Assembly (NCBI GenBank): GCA_017936375.1
Contig: JAGBFR010000058.1
Coordinates: forward strand, 1-38,035
Length of the DNA stretch: 38,035 nucleotides
Direction of reading: 5' to 3'
Source of the DNA: Clostridia bacterium
Lineage (GTDB): Bacteria; Bacillota; Clostridia; Christensenellales; Aristaeellaceae
Positions 7,840 to 17,155 of the stretch are shown here, piece after piece; the stretch's first letter is position 1, and the number at the start of each line of letters is the position of its first letter. The notes beneath the pieces were generated by a model. It saw only the letters and a list, made by a program, of their open reading frames with translations, did not search any database and was not told the DNA's origin. The position numbers and the translations under genes were made by a program.

Positions 7840-8343
7840 ATGAAAAAGAAATGCGTGCTGAATAACGCCATGCAGGAGGGCATCTTCTTCCTGCTGCTGA
7901 GCGGCTGGCTGCTCTGGTACAGCCTGGACGCGTACGGCAAATCCTACATCAAGGACTGGGCGCAGAGCCCCAGCCTCTTCCCGGTGCTGGTCTCCGGCCT
8001 GCTGGCGCTCTTCGGCGTGATCATCCTGCGTCAGGGCCTCGCCCAGCGGGACGCCGCCGCCGAAAAGAAGCGCACGCAGCCGCTGCAGGTGCTCATCATC
8101 CTGGGCATGGCGCTGGCGTATTACTTTGCGCTCTCCGTGATCAGCCTGCCGTACATGGCGGTGACGATCTCGGGCCTGACCTTCTCCGTCTCCACCTTTG
8201 AGGTGGTGACCATTGTCTACCTGATGGTGATGATGGCCTACCTCGGCGTGCGCAATAAACTGGCGTTTACCTTGGTGCCGGTCTGCTCGAGCGCGGCGCT
8301 GAGCGTCATTTTCAGAACCATGCTGCGCGTGCTGCTGCCGTAA
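7840..8343 (+). CDS. tctB: Tripartite tricarboxylate transporter small membrane subunit
   Basis: This 167-residue membrane protein is the small TctB subunit of the TTT permease. Four hydrophobic segments are visible, at about residues 11-27, 44-64, 84-104 and 112-135, with a hydrophobic tail after that. The charged loop around 65-82 is family-like. Sequence is poorly conserved in this family, so the assignment rests on size, topology and position between tctC and tctA. ATG 7840 has AAGAGG upstream. The tctA start lies 13 bases after its stop. Confidence 0.82.
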   Translation: MKKKCVLNNAMQEGIFFLLLSGWLLWYSLDAYGKSYIKDWAQSPSLFPVLVSGLLALFGVIILRQGLAQRDAAAEKKRTQPLQVLIILGMALAYYFALSVISLPYMAVTISGLTFSVSTFEVVTIVYLMVMMAYLGVRNKLAFTLVPVCSSAALSVIFRTMLRVLLP

Positions 8344-8356
8344 GGAGGGGAAGATC

Positions 8357-9841
8357 ATGGCTGAAATCTTGTCTTTGCTGAATCTGAGGTTTATCTTCCT
8401 GGTTTTCCTCGGCTCCATTGCCGGCCTGTTTGTCGGCGCGATTCCGGGCCTGTCCGTCTCCATGGCAACGGCGCTGCTCGTCTCCATCACCTACACGTGG
8501 GAGACGACCGACGCGCTGGCGACGATCATGGGCGTATACGTCGTGGGCGTCTTTTCCGGCGCGGTCTCGGCGATCCTCATCAACATCCCGGGCGCGCCGT
8601 CCTCCGTGGTCACCACGCTCGACGGCTATCCCATGGCGAAGCGGGGCGAATCCTATAAGGCGCTCTACTATGCGACGATCTACTCCTTCATCGGCAGCCT
8701 CTTCGGCCTCGTGGCGCTCGCCGTGCTGACCGGCCCGATCTCCGCCATTGCCATCAAGTTCCGCCCGATGGATTACTTCCTGCTCTCGCTCTTCGGTCTT
8801 GCGACGGTCGGCTCCGTGACGAGCAAGAACTACACCAAGGGCCTTGTCGCCGCGGCGCTCGGCCTGCTCATCAGCATGATCGGCCTTGATCCGCTCGCCG
8901 GCACCCCGCGCCTCGTCTTCGGCGTGAAGGAGCTGCGCGCCGGCATCAGTACCGTCCCCGCGCTGGTCGGCCTGTTCGGCTTTGCGGAGGTGCTGTCCGT
9001 CATCTATAACGGGCACATGAAGCAGACGGTCGAGCACATGGATAAGACCCGGGTCAGCCTGAGGGAAGTGCTCCGTCATTGGAAATTGTCCGTGTATACC
9101 TCGCTGATCGGCATGCTCGTCGGCGCGCTGCCCGGCGCGGGCGGTCCTGTTGCGGCCTTCATTTCCTATAATGAAACGAAGCGCCTGGTCAAGAATCCCG
9201 AGGTTCCCTTCGGCGAGGGCGCGGTGGAGGGCATCGTCGCCAGCGAATCCTCCAACAATGCCTGCATCGGCGGCGCGCTGATTCCCATGCTGACGCTCGC
9301 TGTCCCGGGCGACGCCGTCACGGCGATCATCCTCTCCGTGTTCTATGTCCATGGCCTCAAGCCGGGCCCGATGTTCATCCGCGAGAGCGCGTCGTCCTTT
9401 CATGCGATCCTCGTGGCGGGCTTCCTCGCCTGCTTCATCCTGCTGGTGCTGGGCCTCTGGGTCGCGCCGAAGATCTGCAGGATCATCGCCGTCCCCAAGA
9501 ACATCCTGCTGCCCGTGGTCACGGTGCTGTGCGTGGTGGGCTCCTTTGCCTGCAATAACCGCCTCTTTGACGTGGGCCTGATGTTTGCCTTCGGTCTGCT
9601 GGGCTTCCTGATGCGGCTGCGCGGCTATCCGCAGGCGCCGCTGGTTCTGGCGCTGGTGCTGGGCAAGACGATGGACTCCAACTTCCGCCGGGCGATGTCC
9701 CTTGCGGCCGTGGCGGAGAATCCGCTGATGAATCTCTTCGGCCATCCGATCACGCTGATTCTGCTGGCCTGCACGCTCTTCGTCGTCCTCGGCAATATCC
9801 CCTTCATCAAGAATCTTGGCAAGAAAAAGGCGCAGGCATAA
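8357..9841 (+). CDS. tctA: Tripartite tricarboxylate transporter large membrane subunit
   Basis: This 494-residue polytopic protein is the large TctA transport subunit, with about 11-12 membrane segments. The two conserved glycine/proline motifs of the family are present in the expected halves: GAIPGLSVSMATAL near residues 31-44 and GALPGAGGPVAAFISYNETKR near 255-275. These likely line the substrate path. Length matches the family (about 500). AAGGAGGGG just before the start is a strong ribosome-binding site. It ends the operon and is followed at once by a hairpin terminator. Transport is expected to be driven by an ion gradient. Confidence 0.92.
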   Translation: MAEILSLLNLRFIFLVFLGSIAGLFVGAIPGLSVSMATALLVSITYTWETTDALATIMGVYVVGVFSGAVSAILINIPGAPSSVVTTLDGYPMAKRGESYKALYYATIYSFIGSLFGLVALAVLTGPISAIAIKFRPMDYFLLSLFGLATVGSVTSKNYTKGLVAAALGLLISMIGLDPLAGTPRLVFGVKELRAGISTVPALVGLFGFAEVLSVIYNGHMKQTVEHMDKTRVSLREVLRHWKLSVYTSLIGMLVGALPGAGGPVAAFISYNETKRLVKNPEVPFGEGAVEGIVASESSNNACIGGALIPMLTLAVPGDAVTAIILSVFYVHGLKPGPMFIRESASSFHAILVAGFLACFILLVLGLWVAPKICRIIAVPKNILLPVVTVLCVVGSFACNNRLFDVGLMFAFGLLGFLMRLRGYPQAPLVLALVLGKTMDSNFRRAMSLAAVAENPLMNLFGHPITLILLACTLFVVLGNIPFIKNLGKKKAQA

Positions 9842-9869
9842 GCGCATATGGGAACTGAATATCAAATCG

Positions 9870-9903
9870 GCGCTGCCCGCGGTGTTCTGCGGGCAGCGCT
9901 TCT
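9870..9903 (+). terminator. Intrinsic terminator of tctCBA
   Basis: GCGCTGCCCGC at 9870-9880 pairs perfectly with 9889-9899 around an 8-base loop. The trailing TTCT is short, so efficiency may be moderate. Confidence 0.65.
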
Positions 9904-9907
9904 ATGT

Positions 9908-9939
9908 AAAAAAGAGCTCCACCGGCTCGGCCGGTGGAG
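9908..9939 (-). terminator. Intrinsic terminator of the leu operon
   Basis: The 10-bp stem CTCCACCGGC/GCCGGTGGAG (9917-9926 and 9930-9939) has a 3-base loop. On the minus strand it is followed by CTC and six T residues (9913-9908), so it terminates leuACDB about 55 bases after leuB. Confidence 0.8.
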
Positions 9940-9992
9940 GGGGATGCGGATTTCTGCTTGAACGGAGCCTGACGGGCGATGCTGTGCGCCCC

Positions 9993-11072
9993 TCAGGCCT
10001 TCGTAATGAGGCTGCAGATCAGCGCGCCGCACTCGCTGCAGCCGACCTGCTTCATGCCGGGCTGCATGACGTCCGCCGTGCGCCAGCCCGCGTCAAGATA
10101 CGCGCCGACGGCGCGCTCGATGGCGTCCGCCTCCTCAGCCATGTCAAAGCTGTAGCGCAGCATCATTGCTGCGGAGAGGATGGTGCCGATGGGGTTGGCG
10201 ATATCCATGCCGGCGATATCGGGCGCGGAGCCGTGGATGGGCTCGTACAGGCCGCAGGAGGACGCGCCGAGGCTGGAGGAGGGGATCATGCCGATGGAGC
10301 CGGTGATCATGGAAGCCTCGTCGGAGAGGATGTCGCCGAACATATTCTCGGTGACGATGACGTCAAACTGCGCGGGGTTCTTGACGATCTGCATGGCGCA
10401 GTTGTCCACCAGCATGTCGGAGAGCTCTACGTCGGGGTATTCCTCCGCGAGGGCGTGCATGACCTTCTTCCACAGGCGGCTGGAGTCGAGGACGTTGCTC
10501 TTCTCCACCGAGCACAGGCGCTTGCCGCGCTTGCGCGCCGTCTCAAAGCCGATCCGGCCGATGCGCTCGATCTCCCGCTCGTCATAGGTCAGCACGTCCA
10601 CGGCGGTCTTCACGCCGTCCACATCGCTCGTCGTGTGCGAGCCGAAGTAGATGCCGCCGATCAATTCGCGGACGATGATGAAGTCGATGCCCCTGTCCAC
10701 GATCTCCTTTTTGAGGGGAGATGCGTCCGCCAGCTGCGGCCAGATTCTGGCCGGGCGGTTGTTGGAGTAGACGCCCATGCCGGCGCGCAGGCGCAGCAGG
10801 CCCTTTTCCGGGCGCATATGTCCGGGCACGTCGTTCCACTTGCTGCCGCCGACGGCGCCCAGCAGCACGCTGTCGGATGCGAGGCACTTGGCCAGCTCAG
10901 CCTCCGGGAGCGGGTCGCCCCATTTGTCGATCGCGCAGCCGCCCATGTCCACGTCGGTGAAGGTGAACGTGTGGCCGTAGAGGGCAGCGACTTTCTCAAG
11001 CACGCGCAGCGCCTGCTCGATGATCTCCGGGCCGATTCCGTCGCCGCGGATGACGGCAATCTGCTTATTCAT
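9993..11072 (-). CDS. leuB: 3-isopropylmalate dehydrogenase
   Basis: This 359-residue enzyme oxidises and decarboxylates 3-isopropylmalate with NAD to give 2-ketoisocaproate, the third step of leucine synthesis. Visible marks are the N-terminal IAVIRGDGIGPEI, the substrate-arginine region GLLRLRAGMGVYSNNRP, VRELIGGIYFG, and the signature around DVIVTENMFGDILSDEASM followed by GLYEPIHGSAPDIAG, the adenosine-binding loop. ATG 11072 is chosen over an in-frame GTG at 11081 because AAGGAGGG ends 8 bases before the ATG and would run directly into the GTG. The start overlaps the leuD stop by 8 bases, indicating translational coupling. Last gene of leuACDB. Confidence 0.95.
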   Translation of the reverse strand: MNKQIAVIRGDGIGPEIIEQALRVLEKVAALYGHTFTFTDVDMGGCAIDKWGDPLPEAELAKCLASDSVLLGAVGGSKWNDVPGHMRPEKGLLRLRAGMGVYSNNRPARIWPQLADASPLKKEIVDRGIDFIIVRELIGGIYFGSHTTSDVDGVKTAVDVLTYDEREIERIGRIGFETARKRGKRLCSVEKSNVLDSSRLWKKVMHALAEEYPDVELSDMLVDNCAMQIVKNPAQFDVIVTENMFGDILSDEASMITGSIGMIPSSSLGASSCGLYEPIHGSAPDIAGMDIANPIGTILSAAMMLRYSFDMAEEADAIERAVGAYLDAGWRTADVMQPGMKQVGCSECGALICSLITKA

Positions 11073-11562
11073 GGCGCACACCCTCCTTCAGGGAATTGAG
11101 CAGCCCGCCGCAGCGGATGATGTTCTGGATGAACGGGGGGAAGGGCTGCGCCTGATAGGTTTTGCCGGTAGTGACGTCGGTGATGACGCCGGTGTCAAAG
11201 TCGACGCTGACCTCGTCGCCTGCCTCAATCTCCTGCGCGGCGGCCTCGCATTCCAGAATCGGGAGGCCGATGTTGATGGCGTTGCGGTAGAAGATGCGCG
11301 CGAAGCTCTTGGCGATGACGCAGCCTGTGCCGCAGGTCTTGATGACCAGCGGCGCATGCTCGCGCGAGGAGCCGCAGCCAAAGTTCCATCCGGCGACCAT
11401 CACGTCGCCCGGGCGGACCTTCCTAACATAATCCGCGTCGATATCCTCCATGCAGTGCTGCGCGAGCTCCTGCGCGTCGGGCGTATTCAGATGGCGCGCG
11501 GGGATGATGACGTCGGTGTCCACGTTGTCCGGATACTTAAAGACCTTGCCCTGTGTATTCAT
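11065..11562 (-). CDS. leuD: 3-isopropylmalate dehydratase small subunit
   Basis: This 165-residue subunit is the swivel domain of isopropylmalate isomerase and works with LeuC. It shows [18 protein letters not shown] at the N terminus (the substrate-binding DTD segment), then [17 protein letters not shown] near residues 57-73 and [21 protein letters not shown], all conserved in aconitase-type swivel domains. Its short length matches the archaeal/clostridial class rather than the roughly 200-residue enterobacterial form. It starts 3 bases after the leuC stop and overlaps the leuB start. Confidence 0.95.
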   Translation of the reverse strand: MNTQGKVFKYPDNVDTDVIIPARHLNTPDAQELAQHCMEDIDADYVRKVRPGDVMVAGWNFGCGSSREHAPLVIKTCGTGCVIAKSFARIFYRNAINIGLPILECEAAAQEIEAGDEVSVDFDTGVITDVTTGKTYQAQPFPPFIQNIIRCGGLLNSLKEGVRHE

Positions 11563-11565
11563 GGA

Positions 11566-12825
11566 TCAGCCCTCCCTGTACTCGGTGATATAGCCTGCCA
11601 GCGCGCTCGCCGCAGCCGTGTGCGGGGAGGCGAGGTAGACCTCGCTCTTCACATGGCCCATGCGGCCGACGAAGTTGCGGTTGGTCGTGGCGACGCAGCG
11701 CTCGCCGGCGGCGAGGATGCCCATATAGCCGCCCAGGCACGGGCCGCAGGTGGGCGTGGAGACGACCGCACCTGCGTCGATGAAGGCGGTGTACCAGCTG
11801 CGCTCCACACATTCGCGCAGGATCTGCATGGTGCCGGGGATGATGATGCAGCGCACGCCGGGGGCAATCTGCCTGCCCTTGAGGATGGTATAGGCGGCCT
11901 CCATGTCCTCAAGCCTGCCGTTGGTGCAGGAGCCGATGACGACCTGATCGATGCGGACGTCATGCAGCGCGCTGGCGGGGCGGGTGTTTTCCGGCAGATG
12001 CGGGCAGGCGACTGTCGGCACAATGGCGCTCAGGTCGACGTCGATGGTCTTTTCGTAGACGGCGTCCTCGTCGGCGGCATAGACGACGGGCTCGCGCTCG
12101 CTGCGGCCCTTCAGGTAGGCCAGCGTCACCTCGTCCACGGGGAAGACGCCGTTCTTCGCGCCGGCCTCGATGGCCATGTTGCAGATGCACAGCCGGTCGT
12201 CCATGGACAGCGTGCGCACGCCCTCTCCGGTGAATTCCATGCTCTTGTAGAGCGCGCCGTCCACGCCGATTTTTCCGATGATGGTGAGGATGACGTCCTT
12301 GCCGCTGCAGCTCGGCGGGAGCTTGCCGGTGAGGTGGAAGCGGATGGCGGAGGGCACCTTGAACCAGGCCATGCCCGTCGCCATGCCGGCGGCCATATCC
12401 GTGGAGCCCACGCCCGTGGAGAAGGCGCCCAGCGCGCCGTAGGTGCAGGTGTGGCTGTCCGCGCCGATGATGCAGTCGCCCGCGGTGACGACGCCCTGCT
12501 CGGGCAGCAGCGCGTGCTCGATGCCCATTTTGCCCACGTCATAGAAGTGGCTCACACAGTGGGCGCAGGCAAATTCGCGGCAGGTCTTGCTCTGCTCGGC
12601 GGCCTTGATGTCCTTGTTGGGGACGAAGTGATCCAGCACGATGGCGACCCTGTCCTTGTCAAAGACGCTGTCAAAGCCGGCCTTTTTGAATTCATTGACG
12701 GCCACGGGGGTGGTGATGTCGTTGCCAAGGACGATATCCAGCTTCGCCGAGATCAGCTGCCCGGCCTCCACATGGTCAAGCCCCGCGTGCGCGGCGAGGA
12801 TCTTCTGCGTCATGGTCATGCCCAT
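11566..12825 (-). CDS. leuC: 3-isopropylmalate dehydratase large subunit
   Basis: This 419-residue aconitase-family subunit carries the [4Fe-4S] cluster that isomerises 2- to 3-isopropylmalate. The cluster cysteines are visible as Cys300 (VIGSCTNGR), Cys360 and Cys363 ([11 protein letters not shown]). Other family blocks are DHFVPNKD (65-72), [21 protein letters not shown] (121-141) and IIPGT. The length of about 420 residues is the clostridial/archaeal class, consistent with the short LeuD. AAGGAGG, which belongs to the end of leuA, lies 8 bases before ATG 12825. The leuA stop is 1 base upstream, so translation is coupled. Confidence 0.95.
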   Translation of the reverse strand: MGMTMTQKILAAHAGLDHVEAGQLISAKLDIVLGNDITTPVAVNEFKKAGFDSVFDKDRVAIVLDHFVPNKDIKAAEQSKTCREFACAHCVSHFYDVGKMGIEHALLPEQGVVTAGDCIIGADSHTCTYGALGAFSTGVGSTDMAAGMATGMAWFKVPSAIRFHLTGKLPPSCSGKDVILTIIGKIGVDGALYKSMEFTGEGVRTLSMDDRLCICNMAIEAGAKNGVFPVDEVTLAYLKGRSEREPVVYAADEDAVYEKTIDVDLSAIVPTVACPHLPENTRPASALHDVRIDQVVIGSCTNGRLEDMEAAYTILKGRQIAPGVRCIIIPGTMQILRECVERSWYTAFIDAGAVVSTPTCGPCLGGYMGILAAGERCVATTNRNFVGRMGHVKSEVYLASPHTAAASALAGYITEYREG

Positions 12826-12826
12826 A

Positions 12827-14500
12827 TCAGTTGCCTCCTTTGGTCATGTTATGGAACGCGCACAGCAGCGCGTTGGTGCTTGCCTTGATGACGTCCGTGT
12901 GCGTGCCTGCGCCCCAGAACATCGCGCCGTCCTCGCGCTGCAGGCCGATGTAGGAGGCGGCGGCGCTGTGGGAGCCGTCGCCCTGCATGCTGTGCTGGGT
13001 GAAGACGCGCAGCTTGTAGCTTTCGCCCGTGTAGGCCTTCAGCGCGTTGCTCACGGCACTCAGGGAGCCGTTGCCCTCGGCCTCCATCTCGGTCTCCTCG
13101 CCGTCCTTCATGAAGGTGATGCTGATCTTGACCGTATCGCCCTCGCGCATGAAGTCGAAGTCCGTCACGGTGATGGCGCAGTTCACATCGAGATACTGCT
13201 CGCTGAAGAGGCGGAAGATCTCGTCCGGCTTGAGCTCCCTGTGGCCGTGGTCGGATACGCTCTTGCAGTAGTAGCTGAAGTGCTCTCGCATTTCCTTGGG
13301 CATGTTGTAGCCGTAGGTCTGCTCCATCAGGTAGCCGATGCCGCCCTTGCCCGACTGGGAATTGACGCGGATGACGTCGGCGTCGTATGTGCGCCCGATG
13401 TCCTTGGGGTCGATCGGGATATAGGGGACGGACCAGGTGTGGAGCTTGTTCTTCTGGCGGTATTTCATGCCCTTGGCGATGGCGTCCTGATGGCTGCCGG
13501 AGAAGGCGGCGAAGACCAGCGCGCCTGCATACGGCGCGCGCTCGTAGACGTGCATGCGCGTGCAGCGCTCATAGGCCTCCACCAGCGCGGGCATGTCAGA
13601 GAAGTCGAGCCTCGGGTCCACGCCGTGGGCGTACATATTGAGGGCGAGGGTGATGATGTCCACATTGCCCGTGCGCTCGCCGTTGCCAAAGAGCGTGCCC
13701 TCCACGCGGTCCGCGCCGGCCAGCAGCGCCAGTTCCGTATCGGCGACGCCTGTGCCGCGGTCGTTGTGCGGATGCAGGGAGAGGGTGACGTGCTCGCGGT
13801 ACTTGAGGTTGCGGCTCATGTAGGCGACCTGCGAGGCGTAGACATGGGGCAGGCTCATCTCCACCGTTACGGGGAGGTTGATGATGACGTTGCTGCCCTC
13901 GCACGGCTCGAGCACGTCGAGCACCGCGTTGCAGACCTCCAGCGCGTACTCCGGCTCCGTGCCGGTGAAGGACTCGGGCGAGTATTCAAACCGGAAATTG
14001 CCCTCATACTCTGCGGCGAGCTGCTTGACCAGCTTCGCGCCGTCCACGGCGATCTGCTTGATCTCCTCCTTGCTCATTTTGAAGACCTGCTCGCGCTGGG
14101 CGACGCTAACGGAATTGTAGAAGTGGATGATCGCGCTGGGCGCGCCCTTGCAGGCCTCAAACGTCCTGCGGATGATGTGCTCGCGGCACTGGGTGAGCAC
14201 CTGCACGGTGACGTCCGCGGGGATCATGCCGTTGTCAATCAGCGTGCGCAGGAATTCGTACTCCGTCTCGCTCGCCGCGGGGAAGCCGACCTCGATCTCC
14301 TTGAAGCCGACGGAAAGGAGCACCTTGTAGTACTCCAGCTTCTCCTCAAGGCTCATCGGGATCACGAGGCTCTGGTTGCCGTCGCGCATATCCACGCTGC
14401 ACCAGACGGGCGGCGTCTCAATCCTGTCCCTGTAGACCCAGTCGGTGTAGCCTGCCTCCGCCGGGAAGTACCCCGGCCTGTACTTGCCTGCATCCATCAT
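12827..14500 (-). CDS. leuA: 2-isopropylmalate synthase
   Basis: This 557-residue enzyme condenses acetyl-CoA with 2-ketoisovalerate, the committed step of leucine synthesis. The N-terminal HMGL-like barrel shows [11 protein letters not shown] near residue 35 (catalytic Arg and metal-binding Asp) and [10 protein letters not shown], containing metal-binding His residues, near 235-245. The C-terminal 130 residues form the LeuA dimer/leucine-feedback domain. Opening residues such as [20 protein letters not shown] place it in the longer LeuA2-type class. ATG 14500 is chosen because AAGGAGG lies 9 bases upstream. The reading frame stays open further upstream only through the T-box terminator, which is not coding. 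First gene of leuACDB, controlled by the leader. Confidence 0.94.
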   Translation of the reverse strand: MMDAGKYRPGYFPAEAGYTDWVYRDRIETPPVWCSVDMRDGNQSLVIPMSLEEKLEYYKVLLSVGFKEIEVGFPAASETEYEFLRTLIDNGMIPADVTVQVLTQCREHIIRRTFEACKGAPSAIIHFYNSVSVAQREQVFKMSKEEIKQIAVDGAKLVKQLAAEYEGNFRFEYSPESFTGTEPEYALEVCNAVLDVLEPCEGSNVIINLPVTVEMSLPHVYASQVAYMSRNLKYREHVTLSLHPHNDRGTGVADTELALLAGADRVEGTLFGNGERTGNVDIITLALNMYAHGVDPRLDFSDMPALVEAYERCTRMHVYERAPYAGALVFAAFSGSHQDAIAKGMKYRQKNKLHTWSVPYIPIDPKDIGRTYDADVIRVNSQSGKGGIGYLMEQTYGYNMPKEMREHFSYYCKSVSDHGHRELKPDEIFRLFSEQYLDVNCAITVTDFDFMREGDTVKISITFMKDGEETEMEAEGNGSLSAVSNALKAYTGESYKLRVFTQHSMQGDGSHSAAASYIGLQREDGAMFWGAGTHTDVIKASTNALLCAFHNMTKGGN

Positions 14501-14544
14501 GTTCTGCTGCCTCCTTGTCGCATGGAAGATTCTGCTCTGAGGCC

Positions 14545-14842
14545 AAAAGAAAACACCCGCCCCAAAGCCTGCCTTGCTTTGAGACGGGTGTAAACAGCAT
14601 GCTGTCCGCACTCGCGGTACCACTCAAATTGCGGGAACAAAGCCCGCCACCTCTTTGAAGTCTAACAACTTCTATGCACTCACGCAGCACACTCGGGTCG
14701 CCCTACGCACGCGCATGCGCTTCAGGCTTCCAGCTCGGAAGGGAGAGGAGAAAGGGCTTCGCATACCGATTCGCACCAGCCATCGGCTCTCTGTCATGCT
14801 ACTGACCTTGTCCATTCTTCGTCTCAGCTTTTGATGGGTTGT
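14545..14842 (-). ncRNA. T-box leader of the leu operon (predicted tRNA-Leu-sensing)
   Basis: This 5' leader reads uncharged tRNA and switches between termination and antitermination. Visible on the minus strand are the T-box core TGGTACCGCG (14613-14622), the upstream AGAGAGCC/GGCTGGTGCGA elements of stem I (about 14770-14795), and a terminator stem of 15 pairs including G-U (14577-14591 with 14553-14567) followed by TTTTCTTTT. A leucine CTC triplet lies at 14748-14750 on the 3' side of stem I, a plausible specifier, but I could not fold the stem fully. The downstream leuA gene agrees with leucine as the sensed amino acid. Confidence 0.88.
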
Positions 14843-14871
14843 ATTTTACAACGAGAATGACGATGTGTCAA
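14843..14871 (-). promoter_or_regulatory. Promoter of the T-box/leu operon
   Basis: On the minus strand TTGACA (14866-14871) and TAAAAT (14843-14848) are spaced 17 bases, just before the first T-box bases. Confidence 0.78.
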
Positions 14872-15034
14872 CGGGTTTTGAAGAAAAAATGTTGGATTAA
14901 CATGAATAATATCAATGTGACTAGGGTTATGGTTGATGAAATGTTTGCTTTTTTCTGCGGGGATGGGTGGTTTTTCTGAGCCGTTTCAAGGGGATAAAGG
15001 GGATTTTATTGCGCCTGATTTTCGCCGGGCGCGG

Positions 15035-15063
15035 TTTACAGCCTATTTTCCGCGTGCTATACT
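15035..15063 (+). promoter_or_regulatory. Promoter of the selenium-cofactor operon
   Basis: TTTACA at 15035-15040 and TATACT at 15058-15063 are separated by 17 bases. Transcription would begin near 15070, which rules out start codons upstream of this point for the DUF3343 gene. Confidence 0.65.
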
Positions 15064-15104
15064 TGAGCATGGAATCGGAAAAACGGACAAGGCGGCGTGA
15101 GCGC

Positions 15105-15341
15105 ATGATCAAAAAGACGATGAGGCTGGTCATCACCTTCTATACGACGACGGAGGCAATGGCCATGGAGCGCGCGTGCAGGGACGCGGGCGCGGACGGG
15201 CGGCTGATCCCCGTGCCGGGCAGCATCCGCGCGGGCTGCGGGCTGGCGTGGTGCGCCGCGCCGCAGAGTGAGGAAGCGCTCTCCCGGCTCATGCGCGAGC
15301 AGGGGATTGCCTGCGAGCAGATGCTGCGCTGCCTTGTGTGA
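15105..15341 (+). CDS. DUF3343 protein, putative Se/S carrier
   Basis: This 78-residue protein matches DUF3343, small proteins proposed to carry selenium or sulfur in organisms with selenium-dependent molybdenum hydroxylases. The family layout is visible: a beta-alpha start (LVITFYTTTEAMAMERAC), LIPVPGSI near residues 34-41, then AGCGLAWC with Cys45 and Cys50, followed by a helix. Further cysteines are Cys70 and Cys76. The frame is open further upstream, but the promoter at 15035-15063 and the weak AGGCGG at about 15091-15096 favour ATG 15105. A start at 15120 is possible. The next gene begins 18 bases after its stop. The carrier role is a proposal from gene context in the family, not proven. 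Confidence 0.78.
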   Translation: MIKKTMRLVITFYTTTEAMAMERACRDAGADGRLIPVPGSIRAGCGLAWCAAPQSEEALSRLMREQGIACEQMLRCLV

Positions 15342-15359
15342 CGGGAGGGGGACGTTTCA

Positions 15360-16499
15360 TTGATCTATCTTGACAATGCCGCGACGACCATGCGCAAGCC
15401 GGAGGCGGTGACGCAGGCCGTCGTGCAGGCGCTCTCCTCAATGGGCAATTCCGGGCGCGGGGTGCATGGCGCGGCGCTGGACGCCTCGCGTGTGATCTAT
15501 GAAACGCGGGTGCGGCTGGCGCGGCTCTTTCACGCGCCGGATCCCGCCCGCGTCGTCTTTACCGCCAACGCTACGCAGAGCCTGAATATCGCAATCAAGG
15601 GAACGATCGGCCCCGGCGATCACGTGATCACGACGGCGCTGGAGCATAATTCCGTGCTGCGCCCGCTCTATGAGCTGCAGGCGCAGGGGGCGCGGCTGAC
15701 GATCCTCCCGGCGGACAGCCTGGGGCGGATCGATTACGCCGACATGGAGGCCGCCGTCCGGCCGGATACGCGCGCCATCGTCTGCACCCACGGCTCCAAC
15801 CTGACGGGCAACATGATCGACCTGCATCGCGTCGGGGCGATTGCGCGGGCGCATGGTCTGCTGCTGATCGCGGACGCGTCGCAGACAGCGGGCGTCATGG
15901 ATGTCGACGTGCAGGCGATGAATATCGGCATTCTCTGCTTCACGGGGCATAAGGGGCTGCTCGGCCCGCAGGGCACGGGCGGCATGGTCGTCGCCCCGGG
16001 CGTGCAGGTGCGCCCGCTCCTTACGGGCGGCAGTGGAGTGATGAGCTACAGCCGCACGCATCCGCAGCAGATGCCCACGGCGCTGGAGGCGGGCACGCTC
16101 AACGGGCATGGCATCGCCGGGCTCGGCGCGGCGGTGCAGTTCATCCTGAATACGGGCACGCAGGCCATCCGCGATCACGAGCGGGCGCTGATGCGCGCGT
16201 TTTATGAGGGCGCGCGTGCGATTGAGGGCGTGCGGATCTACGGCGACTTTGAGGCGCAGGAGCGCTGCGCGATCGTGTCCATCAACGTGCGGGACTATGA
16301 CTCCGCCGAGGTGGCCGACGCGCTTCAGGCGCAGTACGGCGTCGCCGTGCGGCCGGGCGCACACTGCGCGCCGCTGATGCATGAGGCGCTGGGCACGGCT
16401 GCGCAGGGCGCCGTTCGCTTCAGCTTTTCCTATTATAATACAATGGACGACGTACACGCCGCCCTCGCCGCACTGCGGGAGCTGGCAGCGGAGGAATAA
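15360..16499 (+). CDS. Class V aminotransferase, cysteine desulfurase/selenocysteine lyase-like
   Basis: This 379-residue PLP enzyme belongs to the cysteine desulfurase-related class V aminotransferases (TIGR01977-like), which release S or Se from cysteine or selenocysteine. It opens with MIYLDNAATTMRKP, has LEHNS (His96 stacks on PLP), ADASQ (Asp172), the PLP Schiff-base lysine Lys198 in FTGHKGLLGPQG, and a candidate persulfide/selenide-bearing Cys336 in RPGAHCAP. The start is TTG at 15360 behind GGGAGGGGG. Placement before yedF and selD suggests it supplies reduced selenium or sulfur to this operon; this is inferred from context. A general iron-sulfur role is less likely, as no isc/suf gene is adjacent. 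Confidence 0.85.
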   Translation: MIYLDNAATTMRKPEAVTQAVVQALSSMGNSGRGVHGAALDASRVIYETRVRLARLFHAPDPARVVFTANATQSLNIAIKGTIGPGDHVITTALEHNSVLRPLYELQAQGARLTILPADSLGRIDYADMEAAVRPDTRAIVCTHGSNLTGNMIDLHRVGAIARAHGLLLIADASQTAGVMDVDVQAMNIGILCFTGHKGLLGPQGTGGMVVAPGVQVRPLLTGGSGVMSYSRTHPQQMPTALEAGTLNGHGIAGLGAAVQFILNTGTQAIRDHERALMRAFYEGARAIEGVRIYGDFEAQERCAIVSINVRDYDSAEVADALQAQYGVAVRPGAHCAPLMHEALGTAAQGAVRFSFSYYNTMDDVHAALAALRELAAEE

Positions 16500-16513
16500 A
16501 GGGAGGAATCATC

Positions 16514-17128
16514 ATGGAGAGAATCGTGGATGCGCGCGGCATGACCTGCCCGCTGCCGGTGGTCAACGCCAAAAAGGCGGCTGAGGAGATGACGGAGGGC
16601 GGCGTTCTGACCGTCCTTGTGGACAATGAGATCGCGGTGCAGAATCTCATGCGCTTTGCCGCGCACAAGGGATATGCCGCGGGGAGCGAAAAGCGCGCGG
16701 AGAAGGAATTTGCCGTGACGATTCGGGTCGGCGCAGGCGATGCGCAGCAGGCTGAGCCGCAGGAGACCGCCTGTGCGCCGGACAGCCGGAAGAAGGGCCT
16801 GCTCGTCGCGCTGACGGGCAATGTGATGGGCACGGGCGACGAGAAGCTCGGCCGCGCGCTGATGAAGGCCTTTGTCTTCGCGCTGACCCGACAGGATGTG
16901 CTGCCGGAGACGATCCTCTGCTACAACAGCGGCGCGTACCTGACCTGTGAGGGCGCGGAGACGCTGGAGGATCTCAAGGCGCTGGAGGCGGAGGGCGTGA
17001 CCGTGCTCACCTGCGGCACCTGCCTTGACTTCTACGGCCTCAAGGACAAGCTCGCCGTCGGCGGCGTGACGAATATGTACGACATCGTGGAGCGCATGGA
17101 GTCCGCGGATTCCATCCTCCGCCCGTGA
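16514..17128 (+). CDS. yedF: Selenium metabolism protein YedF (TusA-like plus DsrE-like)
   Basis: This 204-residue protein combines a TusA-like sulfurtransferase domain (1-72) with the DsrE-like domain (about 93-200) typical of selenium-metabolism YedF (TIGR03527). The CPxP motif with its reactive Cys12 is present (MTCPLPVVNAKKA). The second domain ends in LTCGTCLDFYGL, with Cys167 and Cys170, then LAVGGVTNMYDIVERM, which is characteristic of the long YedF form. A linker of about 20 residues rich in Ala, Gln and Glu joins the domains. It should relay a persulfide or selenopersulfide from the upstream desulfurase towards SelD or the cofactor insertion proteins. AGGGAGG precedes ATG 16514. Confidence 0.88.
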   Translation: MERIVDARGMTCPLPVVNAKKAAEEMTEGGVLTVLVDNEIAVQNLMRFAAHKGYAAGSEKRAEKEFAVTIRVGAGDAQQAEPQETACAPDSRKKGLLVALTGNVMGTGDEKLGRALMKAFVFALTRQDVLPETILCYNSGAYLTCEGAETLEDLKALEAEGVTVLTCGTCLDFYGLKDKLAVGGVTNMYDIVERMESADSILRP

Positions 17129-17155
17129 GAATGATTGAGGATCATTGAGGAAAAT

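Noticed and set aside
11020-14593. Long plus-strand frames (622 and 650 codons) opposite leuD, leuC and leuA
   Set aside because: The minus-strand leu genes are unmistakable and these frames have no recognisable domain.
14501-14623. Upstream extension of leuA to 14623
   Set aside because: The extra codons lie in the T-box antiterminator and terminator, and a good ribosome-binding site precedes ATG 14500.
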